The notes under the pieces were generated by a model that searched no databases, was not told where the DNA came from, and saw only the letters and a list, made by a program, of their open reading frames with translations. A stretch of DNA of 64,000 nt from Mesaphorura yosii (Eukaryota > Arthropoda > Collembola > Poduromorpha > Tullbergiidae): contig WIXG01000001.1 in assembly GCA_009869945.1 (NCBI GenBank), forward strand, positions 806,001-870,000, read 5' to 3'. Numbering within the stretch: position 1 is the stretch's first letter; each line of letters starts with the position of its first letter. The position numbers and the translations under genes are program-made. Shown here piece after piece: positions 40,901 through 52,600 of this stretch.

Positions 40901-42263
40901 TTTGATGGACTTTATTTCAGAGCAGCTCGTAGGAATCAAAATTAATAAACATTCTTATCAAGGCTACAAGAAGGAAATCTCAACGGCGAAATTCCCTTGG
41001 GCTGAAGGTCTTGTTGAAGTACGCGTTCACGAATTCTTCTTCAGGAGCATCGTTCAGAAATTCTTGACCGTCAATGAGCTCCTGGAAATCAATCATTCTA
41101 AACGTCAACCCTGTTGTATCTTCTGTGGATGTGTTCGGGTGGTTCTCCCGCGCGATCGCAATGACATGATTGCTGTCCATCAGGTACTCTTCAAAAAACC
41201 AATTTTCCAACGGCTGTCCATCCAACTTGCAGCTCGTCGTAGTTTGAGGCTTATTTATCTCCAGATCAGCTTTAGCTTCAAAACTTATTCGCAGAAGGTC
41301 CAAGTTCAGCCCGATCCCAACTGCCTTCACATACGCTTCTTTCAGGGTCCAATGTCGCATAAATGCTGTCAACTGCTCCCTCTCGTCTGCTGACGATCTT
41401 ATGTTTTCCCATTCGTTTGGGGTAAACTGTCTTCGCATTCTGTCGAAGAATTCAGAAATTGTATCACATCCACCCGAGTATTCAATCTTCATGATATCGA
41501 TCCCAATGGCGTCGGTGTCTGCCGCTAGTACGACGTAATCGCCTTGGTGGCTCACGTTAAAGTTGAATTTTACAGTCGCGTCTTCCGGCTTTGGAGTGGA
41601 AAGGATTGGTTTGTTGTACTGATCTCTTGCCAGCATGATTTCAGCATTGCTCAACCCCAAAACTTCTTTCAGGCACTTTCTCAGCAGGAGACGACCAATT
41701 AGCGACGATTCCGCATCCCTTCTAAACACGAATCGATTGATGCGCTTCAGTTCATCTTCTTGAACGATTTGGGTAGCAGTCTGCAGTTGACTTCGTGTGC
41801 ATTTCGTAGTGGGTACGTGGACAGCCCAACGCAAAGGAAATTGTGGCGACATTTTAAACAGGGAATAAAATCTCTTCATCAATCTGCTAATTTAACTTAA
41901 GACTGGATTGTTACAACTGGGGAAAATCCAAAGAGAGCTCACACTGAACAAACTAAACTATCGTGTTAAAAAATAGAGTAATCTTAGTTCGCGTGTGATG
42001 TGTTAAATCAGCAACTCACATTCAAGAAATCCATCTTGGGCTCTGCGGCCAGTTAATTCTGAAGTGGCAGTTAATCTTCCGCGATGGACCAGTGGGTCGG
42101 TGCAATAATCTAGAAGAGCAGTTCCAAAGCGTAGGTTAATCAGTTGTCCGTTCATAACGACTGTTTGGTCGGCGTCGGTATTAAACTTACCGTAATACCC
42201 ACCAAGAACACTCGTAGACAGTAGTACTAGGCTTAAGATCGCTTGCTGCAGTAGAGTAATCAT
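34973..42263 (-). CDS. Nrx-IV: Neurexin-IV / contactin-associated protein (Caspr)
   Basis: Single-pass adhesion receptor of septate junctions and axo-glial contacts; partners are Contactin, Neuroglian and the protein 4.1 homolog Coracle. Exon 1 (42263-42020) encodes a signal peptide and the start of an F5/8C discoidin domain, which continues in one of two alternative exons (40772-40576 or 40383-40211) and the exon starting at 40050. Then follow laminin-G 1 (about 39.84-39.31 kb), laminin-G 2 (39.24-38.53), EGF (38.42-38.22), a fibrinogen-like region (38.18-37.58), laminin-G 3 (37.06-36.42), EGF (36.37-36.24), laminin-G 4 (36.23-35.45), a membrane helix (about 35.16-35.11) and a short cytoplasmic tail. 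The tail has a protein-4.1-binding [14 protein letters not shown] stretch and ends in a PDZ-ligand-like EWFI. This order is diagnostic for the Caspr family. Some internal exon edges are approximate. AASDHPPT is nested in the first coding intron. Confidence 0.95.
40211..40383 (-). other. Nrx-IV alternative discoidin exon B
   Basis: 173-nt exon bounded by GATGCAG and GTCAGT, encoding the middle of the discoidin domain ([13 protein letters not shown] ... [16 protein letters not shown]). It has the same entry phase (1) and exit phase (0) as exon A, and is about eight codons shorter. Confidence 0.8.
40576..40772 (-). other. Nrx-IV alternative discoidin exon A
   Basis: 197-nt exon encoding the same discoidin segment as exon B ([15 protein letters not shown] ... 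[16 protein letters not shown]). Shared positions include T-x-W-x-P, FV-x-EF and GL followed by an aromatic. Entry phase is 1 and exit phase 0, so it can replace exon B but cannot be joined to it in frame. Confidence 0.8.
40911..40916 (-). terminator. Poly(A) signal of the nested AASDHPPT gene
   Basis: AATAAA on the minus strand about 65 nt beyond the AASDHPPT stop, and upstream of Nrx-IV exon A. It supports an independent transcript. Confidence 0.5.
40980..41879 (-). CDS. AASDHPPT: 4'-phosphopantetheinyl transferase (AASDHPPT)
   Basis: Transfers the phosphopantetheine arm from CoA to carrier domains of fatty acid synthase, mitochondrial ACP and aminoadipate-semialdehyde dehydrogenase. It is one uninterrupted 299-codon frame, close to the usual 309. 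Sfp-type motifs are present: [17 protein letters not shown] in the CoA/ACP-binding region, GIDIMK with the Mg-binding Asp, and [16 protein letters not shown] with the WxxKE catalytic helix. The first ATG (41879) is used; a second in-frame ATG at MSPQF is possible. The gene lies on the same strand as Nrx-IV, entirely inside that gene's first coding intron. Its start is only 141 nt from the end of Nrx-IV exon 1, so its promoter is in the intron or overlaps that exon. Lack of introns could reflect retroposition, but the frame is intact. Confidence 0.95.
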   Translation of the reverse strand: MKRFYSLFKMSPQFPLRWAVHVPTTKCTRSQLQTATQIVQEDELKRINRFVFRRDAESSLIGRLLLRKCLKEVLGLSNAEIMLARDQYNKPILSTPKPEDATVKFNFNVSHQGDYVVLAADTDAIGIDIMKIEYSGGCDTISEFFDRMRRQFTPNEWENIRSSADEREQLTAFMRHWTLKEAYVKAVGIGLNLDLLRISFEAKADLEINKPQTTTSCKLDGQPLENWFFEEYLMDSNHVIAIARENHPNTSTEDTTGLTFRMIDFQELIDGQEFLNDAPEEEFVNAYFNKTFSPREFRR

Positions 42264-43282
42264 AATTGGCTATTTGTGATTCGTTTGTTTACGTCTTGCA
42301 TGGCCAAGATCCTATAGTCACTTGATAATGAAGAAATAAATTCGAAACACTAAACTCAGGTCAGCAGAGTACCAAACCGAAATTCAACAAAAGGCGCGGT
42401 CGATCGTGCATTATTTGTATACACTAGCTTGGAAGAGATTCACAACAATGTTAAGTGTTGAACCGACAGACAGGTGAGTCAACCACCAAGCAAGCAGCAA
42501 ACAAGAGGGTGAATCACATTTAAGTACACAGCGAAATGAAATGTGAATTTTTTACATTGCGTTGGTGCTCAGTTGCTGAGAAAGACTATTGAAACCACGA
42601 GTGTATGAAGCTTACACCTGTTGTGCATTTTTCTTCAACTCTCAGTCTCACAAACTATACGAGGAAACAGATCAACAGACCAGCCCAGCGGATTCCGGAC
42701 GTAAGTTCTGATTATGGCTTTTCTGTACACGTTTATTAGTTTCTTCGCAAAATGATTTAATGCTGGGGTCATGGGCTTTGTCGATATGTGTCCACAGTTT
42801 TACCTCCAGATAAGAATTAAGATGACGCTTGACGCTGTGAGACCAAAGTTGGCCGCACAAACTATAGACAAAGTTGCACAGACGAGAATTTGAGAATGAA
42901 AGCTATCCCTCTGTACTTGCGCAGTAATTCCCGTGGCATTTTCCTAATTAGGTTTAACATGTTATATGTTAACCGTGAAAAGGATTTCGAAGCGTCTGCC
43001 CTGGAATCAAGCCCCATTGATCGTGCGTGCCAGCTCTGTACCAAATTCGTCTCATACGCGTCAAAAGCACGCATTGATGTGGAAGCGGGTCCATTGATAT
43101 AAGCATGATCACACTCCAGTTATTATTTGCACATCAACATGTAGGTTCACACCATACGACAAGGCTAACCATGATTAATTCATCATTGAGCTGTCTCGTT
43201 CATGTTACAGATTCTGACGCGTCTCCGACTCAGTCTCAGTTATCGTTTTCTTGTGAACGTCGCTACAAGGCAGCCCCACGAA
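42264..43282. other. Bidirectional spacer, Nrx-IV / TPK1
   Basis: About 1 kb between the divergent starts of Neurexin-IV and thiamine pyrophosphokinase. It should hold both promoters and 5' UTRs. No additional gene was recognised. Confidence 0.45.
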
Positions 43283-44183
43283 ATGGCATGGTCTTGGGCC
43301 CCTCTGAAAATTCACCAGTCCCCATACGCAATTGTTCTACTGAATCAACCAATCAAGCTTCCCAATTTTATAAAATTCTGGAATTCGGGTAAGGAACTCC
43401 TTTCAAACTTTCAACCTCTGCTTGCGAAGATGTTTCATGCCATCATGACTGAACGTTTAGCCAAAGTCGCGGTCTCCGTGGATGGAGCAACGAATTACTT
43501 GTACGAACTGCAAGCTTCTGCGAAAGAGCATGTGCAGATCCCACACCTTATCTCAGGCGATTTTGACTCCATAAATCAAGAGACCGTGTTGAAGTTCTAC
43601 AAGGACAAAAATGTAAAGGTAGTTCACACGACGGATCAAGATGCAACCGATTTTACGAAGGCATTATTGGAACTCCAGAAGAGAATCGACAACGACGAAT
43701 TTAGCAATGTAAGATATTGGCCAAATTGCATGTGCTTAAGTTCACAACTGTCGCACTCTTCGCAAATAAAAAATGGCTTGTTCATTGTGCCTATCGCAGG
43801 TAGACAGGGTTCTCGCCGTCGTGGAGACTAATGGCAGACTGGATCACGTCTTTGCCAACCTGAAGACGCTTCATATGCCAGAGTTGACACTTCCAGTATT
43901 CATACTTTGTGAGCAATCTGTGACGTGGCTGCTGCAGCCTGGCAAGCACACTATCCAAGTCGACAAGCCTTATATTGCCAAGAAGTATCCTTGTGGAATA
44001 ATTCCATTATGTGGTCCAACCTTGATGGTATCCACAGGGTTGGAATGGAATTTGAACGACACTTACAGATTTGATAGTGGAGGTGTGGTAAGTACGAGTA
44101 ACCGAATTACACAAGAAACTGTGGAAATTACGACGGAGAGTCCAACCATTTGGACGATGCAAACACCGCACTACAACTTCTAA
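43283..44183 (+). CDS. TPK1: Thiamine pyrophosphokinase
   Basis: Transfers pyrophosphate from ATP to thiamine, making the cofactor thiamine diphosphate in the cytosol. Three exons: 43283-43388, 43461-43708 and 43800-44183, giving 245 residues against the usual 243. Catalytic-domain motifs are NYAIVLLNQPI-like at the N-terminus, SVDGATNYLYE, the metal-binding GDFDSI and DQDATDFTKALLELQKRI. The second half is the thiamine-binding beta domain with GIIPLCGP and a C-terminal STSNR...SPTIWTMQ. The chosen ATG begins MAWSWAPLKI, as in relatives. The frame is also open upstream to 43202, so a longer N-terminus is possible but less likely. The tail converges on MIC13. Confidence 0.95.
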
Positions 44184-44412
44184 AGAATTCTGACAGTATT
44201 TATCTTCACTGATTCGCATCATGTTAACCTATTTTTGTTATTTTTAACAAATTGTGCATGGTGAGATAAGTAAATTAACAAGAAAAACAAAAATACAGGC
44301 AAGTTCGATCGATCAAATTATTGACTGGAGTTGAGGAACAAGAAAGCTAATTCCATTCGTGTATGATACATTGACTAATCAGTGGCACATGTTTAAGTTA
44401 ATTGAACACTAT

Positions 44413-45082
44413 TCACTGATGCTGGTCAGCCGTCGTGGATGATGAAACTGAACTCTCGGTACCACTTGCTGCCGCCGACGCATTTGCTACGTTCCCAGAG
44501 GTAGAACCCGAATCTTTTACAAAATCACTGGCGTACTTCCAGCCCTTCACTGTCCACTCTACAGTATTCTCGGGAAGGTGCGCTACAAAATCACAAACGA
44601 CCGCAACTCCCTTATTCCAGGCTGGTTTTATGATGCCGTCTTCACTTTCAGTCCAGGAGTAGTCAAAGTTCAGCCATTTCTTTTGGAAGCTGGACGCTGA
44701 CTGTAATTCAATTGTTCAACGTAAAGAGGAGTTCTAAGCGATGTATGGCATAAGTTACAAATACTCACTTCTGCGACGGGTTCGATCGTCTTTTGTTTGG
44801 CTGTGTGTGCCTTATCTTCCACAAAGTGGGTGATCGATGGAGGTAAACGATTATAGGCCGCTCCTACATCTTTCTTGAACTTGTCGTAATTGGCAATGGT
44901 TTCGTCGGCGGACTTCCATAGGCCAAGGTTGTATGTAAAGTACACGACACCTCCGGCAAGACCCGTCCTGGTGGCAACTCTATTGGACAAATCATTTGGT
45001 ACCACAACAGCACTAACTCTCGTCGGAATAGGCGAAAACGGAAACAGTTTGATTACCTGATCAGCTTCCTGCTCGTGGACAT
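44413..45082 (-). CDS. MIC13: MICOS complex subunit MIC13 (QIL1)
   Basis: Small inner-membrane protein that joins the two MICOS subcomplexes at mitochondrial crista junctions. Three exons: 45082-45057, 45012-44769 and 44700-44413, giving 185 residues, longer than the human 118. After the start come a Gly-rich hydrophobic segment TGLAGGVVYFTYNLGLW, the likely membrane helix, then a Pro-containing helical region (RLPPSITHFV) and the conserved second half (FDYSWTESEDGIIKPAWNKGV ... VEWTVKGWKYASDF). The extra length is a Ser/Thr-rich tail. The first coding exon is only 26 nt, followed by a 44-nt intron; that intron is required because the unspliced frame stops at once. The start lies 508 nt from the divergent CHMP2B. 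Confidence 0.85.
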
Positions 45083-45590
45083 TGTGGTTAACTTCGTTCT
45101 GTCCGACTTTGCCTTATCAGGCTCGAAATTAGCAAATCATGCTCAATAAACACAAAATACACATCTAATAAATTCACATCCAAACCAATACTCCAACAAT
45201 TGTCCCGAAAATACAGTACAATGGTATTTTTTCAATGCTTGCGCGAAGAAGATATTCGTGCAGTGCGAGAGTGGGCCAGTGTGACGTTTGATCATCTGTT
45301 GTATGTGTCCTTGCGCCGATGAATCATTTGCGTTCAAGTCGACTCATACTCGTCGTGTTGTGCCAGTTTCACTATTTTGTCCAATTAAACTAAAATTAAC
45401 AAACACAAGCGACCAATGCCACTGTGCCACACAGACACCAATCAAAATTTTGTCGGATAGGTCGTCGAAGTCAATCGGGCTTTGTGACAGCGTAAATAAC
45501 AAATTATTGACGAGCAAATCGCCATCGCAGTCTCTCAGTAGCACAATACCTTCTCTTACGTAGGATTGATCTCATCCAGAATTGACAACG
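45083..45590. other. Bidirectional promoter region, MIC13 / CHMP2B
   Basis: 508 nt between divergent start codons, which must contain both promoters. No motif was assigned. Confidence 0.5.
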
Positions 45591-46586
45591 ATGTCGTTCT
45601 TAAAATTTGGCAAAAAATCAGACAAGGGTAAGCTTTCATCTCCTGAGAGTTGTTTGCGCCATCGGGCATATATGCCCTAATTAATATGCTGTGCTGCTTT
45701 TTTAGAAATTATGAAGGAAAACGACAGAGCACTCCGAAAGGTCGGACGAGATCTGGAGAGGGACAAGATGCAATTGGAAAAGGAAGAAAAGAAAATTGTA
45801 AGTTCATTCAAATCAGTCATGTGCATTCTCACGTTGACGTGCAGCATAGTTACTCATGAAATTCTTTGAATAATAGGAGATGGAAATTAAAAAAGCTGCC
45901 AAAGAAGGTAACAAAGAAGCGTGCGCAGTTTTGGCGAAACAGCTGGTGCAACTTAGGAAGCAAAGGACTCGAATTAATGCCACCTCGTCGAAGGTAAAAC
46001 CATGATGCCGATTGCTTTGGAAGACATTAGAAGTGACACGTGAAATCTTTTTAGGTCCAATCAGTTGGCACACAGGCTAAAGTGATGCAAGCCAATGCAA
46101 AGATGAGTGAAGTGATGGGTACCACCACAAAAACAATGGGAAGTATGAACAAGGTCATGAATCCAGCCAAACTCAACAAAACGCTAAAAGACTTTAGCAT
46201 GGCATCTGCAAAATTGGAGATGACGGATGAAATGAGTGAGCGACAATACATAACGCTAGTTCAAGTAAAGTTACACAGTGATTAATTCTTATATTCTGAA
46301 CGATTTCAGTCAGTGACACTATGGATGATATTTTGAACGAATCTGGAGACGAGGAGGAGTCAGATCAAATTGTGAACCAAATATTAGATGAAATCGGCAT
46401 TGAGATCTCCAGCAAGGTAAGCAAGCCATTCGAAAATACGCAGGAGTCAGTATTGCATTTGTATTCTTGTTTCAGGTCGCAACTGCTCCTTCAGCAGGGA
46501 AAGGGAAAATTGGAGAAGAACCGTTGCCCAACATTCCAACCGGTGATGAGCTGGAAGCGCAGCTGGCCCGACTCAAGACGGCCTAA
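45591..46586 (+). CDS. CHMP2B: Charged multivesicular body protein 2b (ESCRT-III)
   Basis: ESCRT-III subunit for endosomal sorting, membrane scission and recruitment of the VPS4 ATPase. Six exons: 45591-45627, 45706-45797, 45877-45993, 46055-46235, 46310-46416 and 46476-46586, giving 214 residues, essentially the human length. The N-terminus MSFLKFGKKSDKEIMKEN leads into a basic helical core (ALRKVGRDLERDKMQLEKEEKKIE and onward), followed by an acidic autoinhibitory region (DEEESDQIVNQILDEIG) and a C-terminal MIM1 helix GDELEAQLARLKTA that binds the VPS4 MIT domain. A likely AATAAA lies at 46829-46834. Divergent from MIC13 and convergent with the GAS2-like gene. Confidence 0.96.
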
Positions 46587-47734
46587 ACATTCGTTCATTT
46601 TTTGTGTGATTATTAGTACGTAGGCTGGATCCGGTACTTCTTTTCTTCATACGCGAACAATTTCTATTATTTTTCGCAGTGAATTCGCATGTAAATATTT
46701 TTAGTTTTCAACTTGAATGTAAATACGAAATAATAATAATACAAAGTATGCGTAGCACCGTTACGTGCAGTTCAGCTTCATCTTTAACTATTGATTCAGT
46801 TCTCAAAATTAAAATTCCATAGATGAACAATAAAAACGGTCTCGTTTTAACCATGCAAAAATGGGTGGTAATAGCAATAACGGAACGATTACTGCAAAGC
46901 ATTGGCTGCAATATATTTATTACTGATAAGCGTTGATGACATTTTGAAATTCCTAACTGGTAACTCTTGAACGTAGACAGTAGACACAATTCTTACATTA
47001 AGCTGGGTTGGGTGTTGCTTGGACTTTAAAGCTGCTGAATAGTAGGAATTATGAACAGCAATTTAGTACTAACGTTTTAGTATGGCCAACAAGGGTAATG
47101 GCGTTTCAGGCAATGGCACAGGTCAACTCTTGTTTCTGTTTCATAGCAATACATACTTAACTTTTATACTTATAACTTCCATTTCCATTTTCCAAACGCC
47201 CATTTTCAAGAATAGAATTCCTAAACCCTCCATATCCCAAATCTCCATTTACAATTTCCACACATTCTACAACCTCTCGTTTCTAAATCTAAAAAACTAG
47301 ATTCAATACTTTTGGACTAACTTTGGTTGTAAATATGCACCCTTGAAATTTGGTTCTGTTCTGATTAGTAGTAGTAGTTAACCGTAGTTTAACCGTTATC
47401 CGTTTCCCACGCCGCGTTTTAGAACTCAACAATTACAACGTATAATTGTAATGAAAGCAGGGGATTAGCTAAGCTCTGAATGTTTCAATGGCATTTCAGA
47501 GTCGTGAAAAACGTAATTATAATAGTAGTTGATAATAAAACTCGAAAATACAAAAACGTAACAAAAGCAGAATTAAACAAAATAACAAAAAGCGGGACTA
47601 AGTAATTAAATGCGTAATCTCTTCTATGTAGAAAAATTAAATAAGCATTCATGAGCCAGAAGTATGAACAACATTAAGGTTATTTCAAGAGAAACTTGAA
47701 AGCATAGAAAAGAGATCCATATCATCTTGAGATT
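46587..47734. other. Convergent 3' spacer, CHMP2B / GAS2-like
   Basis: It contains the CHMP2B 3' UTR (AATAAA at 46829-46834) and the presumed GAS2-like 3' UTR. No gene was recognised. Confidence 0.5.
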
Positions 47735-49603
47735 TTAAGTAATTATGGAATTGCGACTGGAATGCCTTGATCTGGAAGATACTGGCGTGGCAAACCCGGT
47801 GAAATTGCCGGATACTGGCCGTGAATTAGCTGCTGTATGCTTGGACATCATCACCGGAGGAGAAGAGACCGGGCGCCCTTTTCTGTAAAATGTAGTTGAG
47901 GAGCTTGGAGTGATGCCACGAAAATTATCTTTACTAGAATTGTTGCATGCATATCCAAATGGTTGCCGAAAAGGAACAACTCCCACAGGAGTCGAAGCTG
48001 CAGACGCAGACGCAGAAGCAGGCCGTGGCCGCCTGGCACGGCAGGGATCATTGCGAACTAAAAACTCTTCGAGTGTTTCCCAACCTCCGCCAATGCGAAC
48101 CATCACATGAATCCCTTTCAATAACTGTAAAAAGAATTCCCAATTATAAGCCTAGTATTTTGCAAATATGGGAAGCAGGAAAACTGTTGAAATAATTCGT
48201 ACCCGCACGAAGACAGTCCGTCCATTAATTACGTATTTTCCCTCGGACAGTTTTCTCAATTTGAAATTGGCCCTTGTGTCTTCTAAGCAATGGCAATTTG
48301 TTCCCGATCGCCGTGCGACTTCGTTAACTTTGATATCCAAATCCGTCTTCTTGACCAAGAGCTCGGTGGGACGGGCAACAGCTTCATCGTCAACATGTAA
48401 CCCAGAATCTATGCTGTCTGAGAGAAGGTTCGCCTGAACTGATGAGTCAGCTAAATTCTTCGCGTTTTCTTTGGTGTCATCATCTTGCGACTCTTCGTCG
48501 GTTGTCGTGTTTGGAGTACCAGTTTCGTGCTGACTGTCGCCGGCTGCAAGCTCGTTATCTATTTGATGTTCGAGGGTGACGAGCATTGGTGGGTCGACGC
48601 CATACTTCACAGATTTGCGTCCTACTTCCAGGAGACAGACCAAAACATTCCGAATTTCGCCATGGCTCACTGCAAACGCATGCGCAAAAATTTTAGCCTC
48701 ATCTTAGTTGCGACCGGTTAGGTTCACAATTCTCCTACCCAAATCCTCAGTCTCAAACAGCAAGTTTGAGTGCACTCCCAATTCCTTGCAAAAATTTATA
48801 AAAATTGCGATATTATCTCTCGCGAAGAATGAACCCACTGGCGCGTTGTAGCGAATTTTTCCTTTCAATTTAGGAAGAGTCTAGAACAGAACAGCACCAA
48901 AACAGGATTAGCTATAAAAATAAACCCGTGCCATAAAAACAAAACTTACGGAGCTCTCTGAACCCGATTGACTTGCTTTTTCTTCGATGTATTTGGCTAA
49001 TTGGCAAAGGATGAGACCCGACTCCAACTTCTCCATTAAGTTTGATGGTGTGATGTACGGAATTTCTAAAATCAAGTTGCACGACATGAGCCCAAGATGC
49101 GCCGAATAATGAGGTATTAAACTTTATTACCTACCCAAAAGGGAATTTAACCAGTCAGCCAGATCATGGGCCAATGGTAGCAATGACCTTTCCTGATTCC
49201 ACATTATCCGCTCATGAAATATATACAAGCACTCATCTTCTGTTTGTGGAAAATTCGGGTCCATTTTATTGCGTTCCAACATGGCCTGCGTGAGATGACC
49301 ATTTGGCCCGATAATTGGCGTGAACAAAGGACTCATGCTTCGTCTTCTGCTAGAAATTGATGACGGACCCTGTCCATTTCCCGAACTGGCTAATGAGAAT
49401 CCACTCGCGGTGCTACTTGGCGTACCCACACGGGAACAATTTTCACTACGGCTAGTCCTTACTGCACTGTTATAATTGTTCTTTGCGTTCTTCTCGGACC
49501 TACTTCGGCTTTCTCTGAACAAGACTTGTTGCTGCATTTGATGCGTTGGCGTGGGTGGTTCAAAGATGCTTCGGCGTGAGTTGATGAAATCTGAAGCCGC
49601 CAT
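47735..49603 (-). CDS. GAS2-like actin-microtubule linker (CH + GAR domains)
   Basis: Cytoskeletal cross-linker of the GAS2 family: the CH domain contacts actin and the GAR domain microtubules. Five exons: 49603-49135, 49065-48950, 48880-48739, 48669-48203 and 48124-47735, giving 527 residues. A Ser/Arg-rich N-terminus is followed by a CH domain (LADWLNSLLGEIPYI, LMEKLESGLILCQLAKYI, ARDNIAIFINFCKELGV, LFETEDLV, NVLVCLLEVGRKSVKYGV), an acidic linker (TTTDEESQDDDTKEN), and a GAR domain (VNEVARRSGTNCHC ... [42 protein letters not shown]). The C-terminus is Ser/Arg-rich and disordered. This order matches GAS2L proteins and Drosophila pigs. I leave the symbol empty because the subfamily is unclear. 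Confidence 0.9.
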
Positions 49604-52600
49604 TGTCTTACAATTAATTCTGGTGGAGACGATGTTTGGTGGCTCAGTTCTTCAGTTCGGTCTTTCCTTTGCTTCTTAATTGAGTATCGAATTGAAATAG
49701 GAATGAGAATGATTCTTGGATTCTTGTACCCTGCAACGTACAAAATAGGAAATATGATTTAAATGATGTCGAATATGATTTTGCGAGATGCAATTAATAG
49801 TGTCAACAACTTTTGCTTCTGTCCTGTAAAAATGCGACGAGGAACTTTCTCGTTGCTGGTTGTTAATAAATGTCAAATCTCGCAAGTGAACGTGATTTGA
49901 GAAAGATGAGAATTCAAGTATCAGAATCAAGTTCGAGTTAAGTGTGTAAAAATGTACTGCAATTGAGATCGAGTCTCATCTTCTCTACCTGACGCTTCTT
50001 GCTCTCTTCTCGTACTCATAAATCTTACGTACACAAAATGATTAGGAAAAACAACTTACAGCTTTTGATCTTGGTTAACAATGCGAACGTGAAATTCCTT
50101 ATGAATGAATGGACGGACACCTCACAGAAAAGTTCAGGTAAATGGCAACTGCTGCACACAGCACACAAATCCTGAATGAATGAATATTGTAAAATGCAGA
50201 TTCACTTTTACAGCCAGCACAAGACGTGATAAATCTGAAGATTTTACATTTTACCATTTACACTACATTTTTCTTGTTTTCGTACTCAAACAGAAACACA
50301 AACTAGTGGAGCGTAACGCAACTAGACAATTAGCATGAAAGACAACTGAAACTCAGCAAACTCTTCTTTGACTTCCTTTTGGCACTTTTTTTTATTGCCG
50401 ATTGCAAAATGCTGAGAATCTCAAAGACGGAGTCCAATCAGGAATCAAATCAAAACAACGCACAATTTACTTTAATGACTGGCAAGACCAAAAGCAGAAA
50501 GACAAAAACTTCAATTCAACTCACGATCACGAATACAGGTACAAGTTCAAGGAAGTCGATCATTATCAGTCGAATGACGAATCCATTCTATTAATAGCCA
50601 ACAATTATTACGCAGGCACAATTGCGTGCGGCGCAGCACGCAGTCGACGCAGCGATAACCCCTGACGAACCCGATTCTTAATTTTAAATTAACATGCTTC
50701 ACTGAGCCACAGCACAGCTACACTACCGCTGACGCCAAGTACCAAGTTAAGGTTATTTTCACCATTTCACAGCCTGCGTAGGTGAATTATGGAGTTAATC
50801 GACCAGACGACATAATATGCAACCAAAGTGCAGCAATAAGTTCCTCCTCGTATGCTTTTTTCTTTCAAGATCTTGTGACGTGTTTTATAAATGTACAACG
50901 CACACGCTGCGTTGTTTACAAGCATGATTATGATTATCTCTCTATCTTCAACTCCAATTAAGGACCAATACGGTCTCTTTGTTTCAGTTTTTGTGTCTTT
51001 GTCTTTGTGCATTCGTTTTTTTTACAATTTAACGGGCATATGAAGTAAAATATGAAATGAACACATGGAGGCGAAGAATCGAACAGATTATTGGTACTGG
51101 GGCTTTGACAGATTAAGAATTTGCTGCACGTGAACACGGCGCGAACGTGAGGAATAATAATTCGTCATAATAAGCTTCATACGCTTAAACATTAAATGTA
51201 AACAGGACGTAGTGACTGGTTTAAAGTAGAGGTTATCCTTATATTATGTAATGCAAGCCGACTATAAATGCGAGACAAGCAATGCACTGGGACGGGTTAC
51301 AAAAATCAAAACATTCGTTGCTTCCTTTGATTTTTCGATTTTGAGGGTGTGACTGAGAATATTTCATACAAAATTAAAGACCCTGCATGTGGTACGCGCA
51401 GTCCAGCAACAGAGACCTTAACAATGGTGAATTATCAAGAATTATGAGATTGCCTTGCCTTTTTGAGCCGATACAATTTACTATTCACGTGTAATGCAGC
51501 TTTATAGACGACACATGTAAAAACGCCTTCTTATACTGCCCCAGCTAATTCTAAGAAATGGTGCATTGAAATTATTCAAAATATGACATTGACCATATTT
51601 AAGAGCAACGAGTGCCGTTTTTGCCCAGTTACGTGTTGCACAACCTGTACAATAAAAATTTCAATGCCAGTGCGCGTCGCGTGGGACGCGATCTCAAATA
51701 TTTTAATTCTTTCTCGTTGGGAACTTTGCTTTAACTTACCACGAGACATAAATCTTCGGTCTTGTCTCGTTAAGAAGAAATTAGTTTCGTTTTGATTCAC
51801 TAAGCTCGGATTCGAGATAAACCTTATTACTCGTACACCCAATAGTTTCTGAGAGCCTCGGTCAGATTCATTGAGCGTGAGGAATGCAATTATGCCGTGA
51901 AATTAAGTTCCAGTCGGTCGTAAATAATGCGTTTGCAGTTACTCGAGTGTCGTGCAATGCATTCAGGAGATATGCGATTCTAAAGGTTAATTGCTATTGC
52001 CGAACTTGACTTACACGTTTAATTGGATGATTGAACAGACTGAGATCAGCTATTAGCGGTCAACTGAAGCAATCCAACCCTTGCAATGACATCAGTCTTG
52101 CACGGTGATGTGATGCTTGGCTTCCTTGATTGATTGAGCTTCACAGGCCAGACTTGTCTACTTGCCAGTTTAGCATCGCGTATTTAAATTAGATGTGTAG
52201 CATTCACACTGCACTGTCTAGATTCTACTTGATGTACGAACGAGTCCCAACTGAGCCTGCAGACAGACGCTTTCATGAGTCAGAAGGCAATGGTATTGTA
52301 GCAACATCCTCATTAAGCGTGATTTGACTTAATTACCACCGATTCTATACGCTAAAATGCCTTATACCGATGGCTCATTAGATTCCCATAAGAAAAGTAT
52401 TGGTTTAAAAATTGCAATTTTTAGACCAGGATTTGGTATTTTTCAAATCAACAACTTATGAGCCATCGGTATAAGGCATATTAGGGTACAGAGTCGGTGG
52501 TAATTACCATACTTTATCACTGCACATTTCCACACTCACTATTTGTATTGGTCTTGTCCTGGACCTCGACCCCACTCGTGAAAATTCACTTTTGTACAAT

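Noticed and set aside
40884-41393. 169-codon plus-strand frame inside the Nrx-IV intron
   Set aside because: It is the antisense shadow of the AASDHPPT coding sequence.
43105-43392. 95-codon plus-strand frame overlapping TPK1 exon 1
   Set aside because: It is a shadow in another frame of the TPK1 exon, which is strongly supported by homology.
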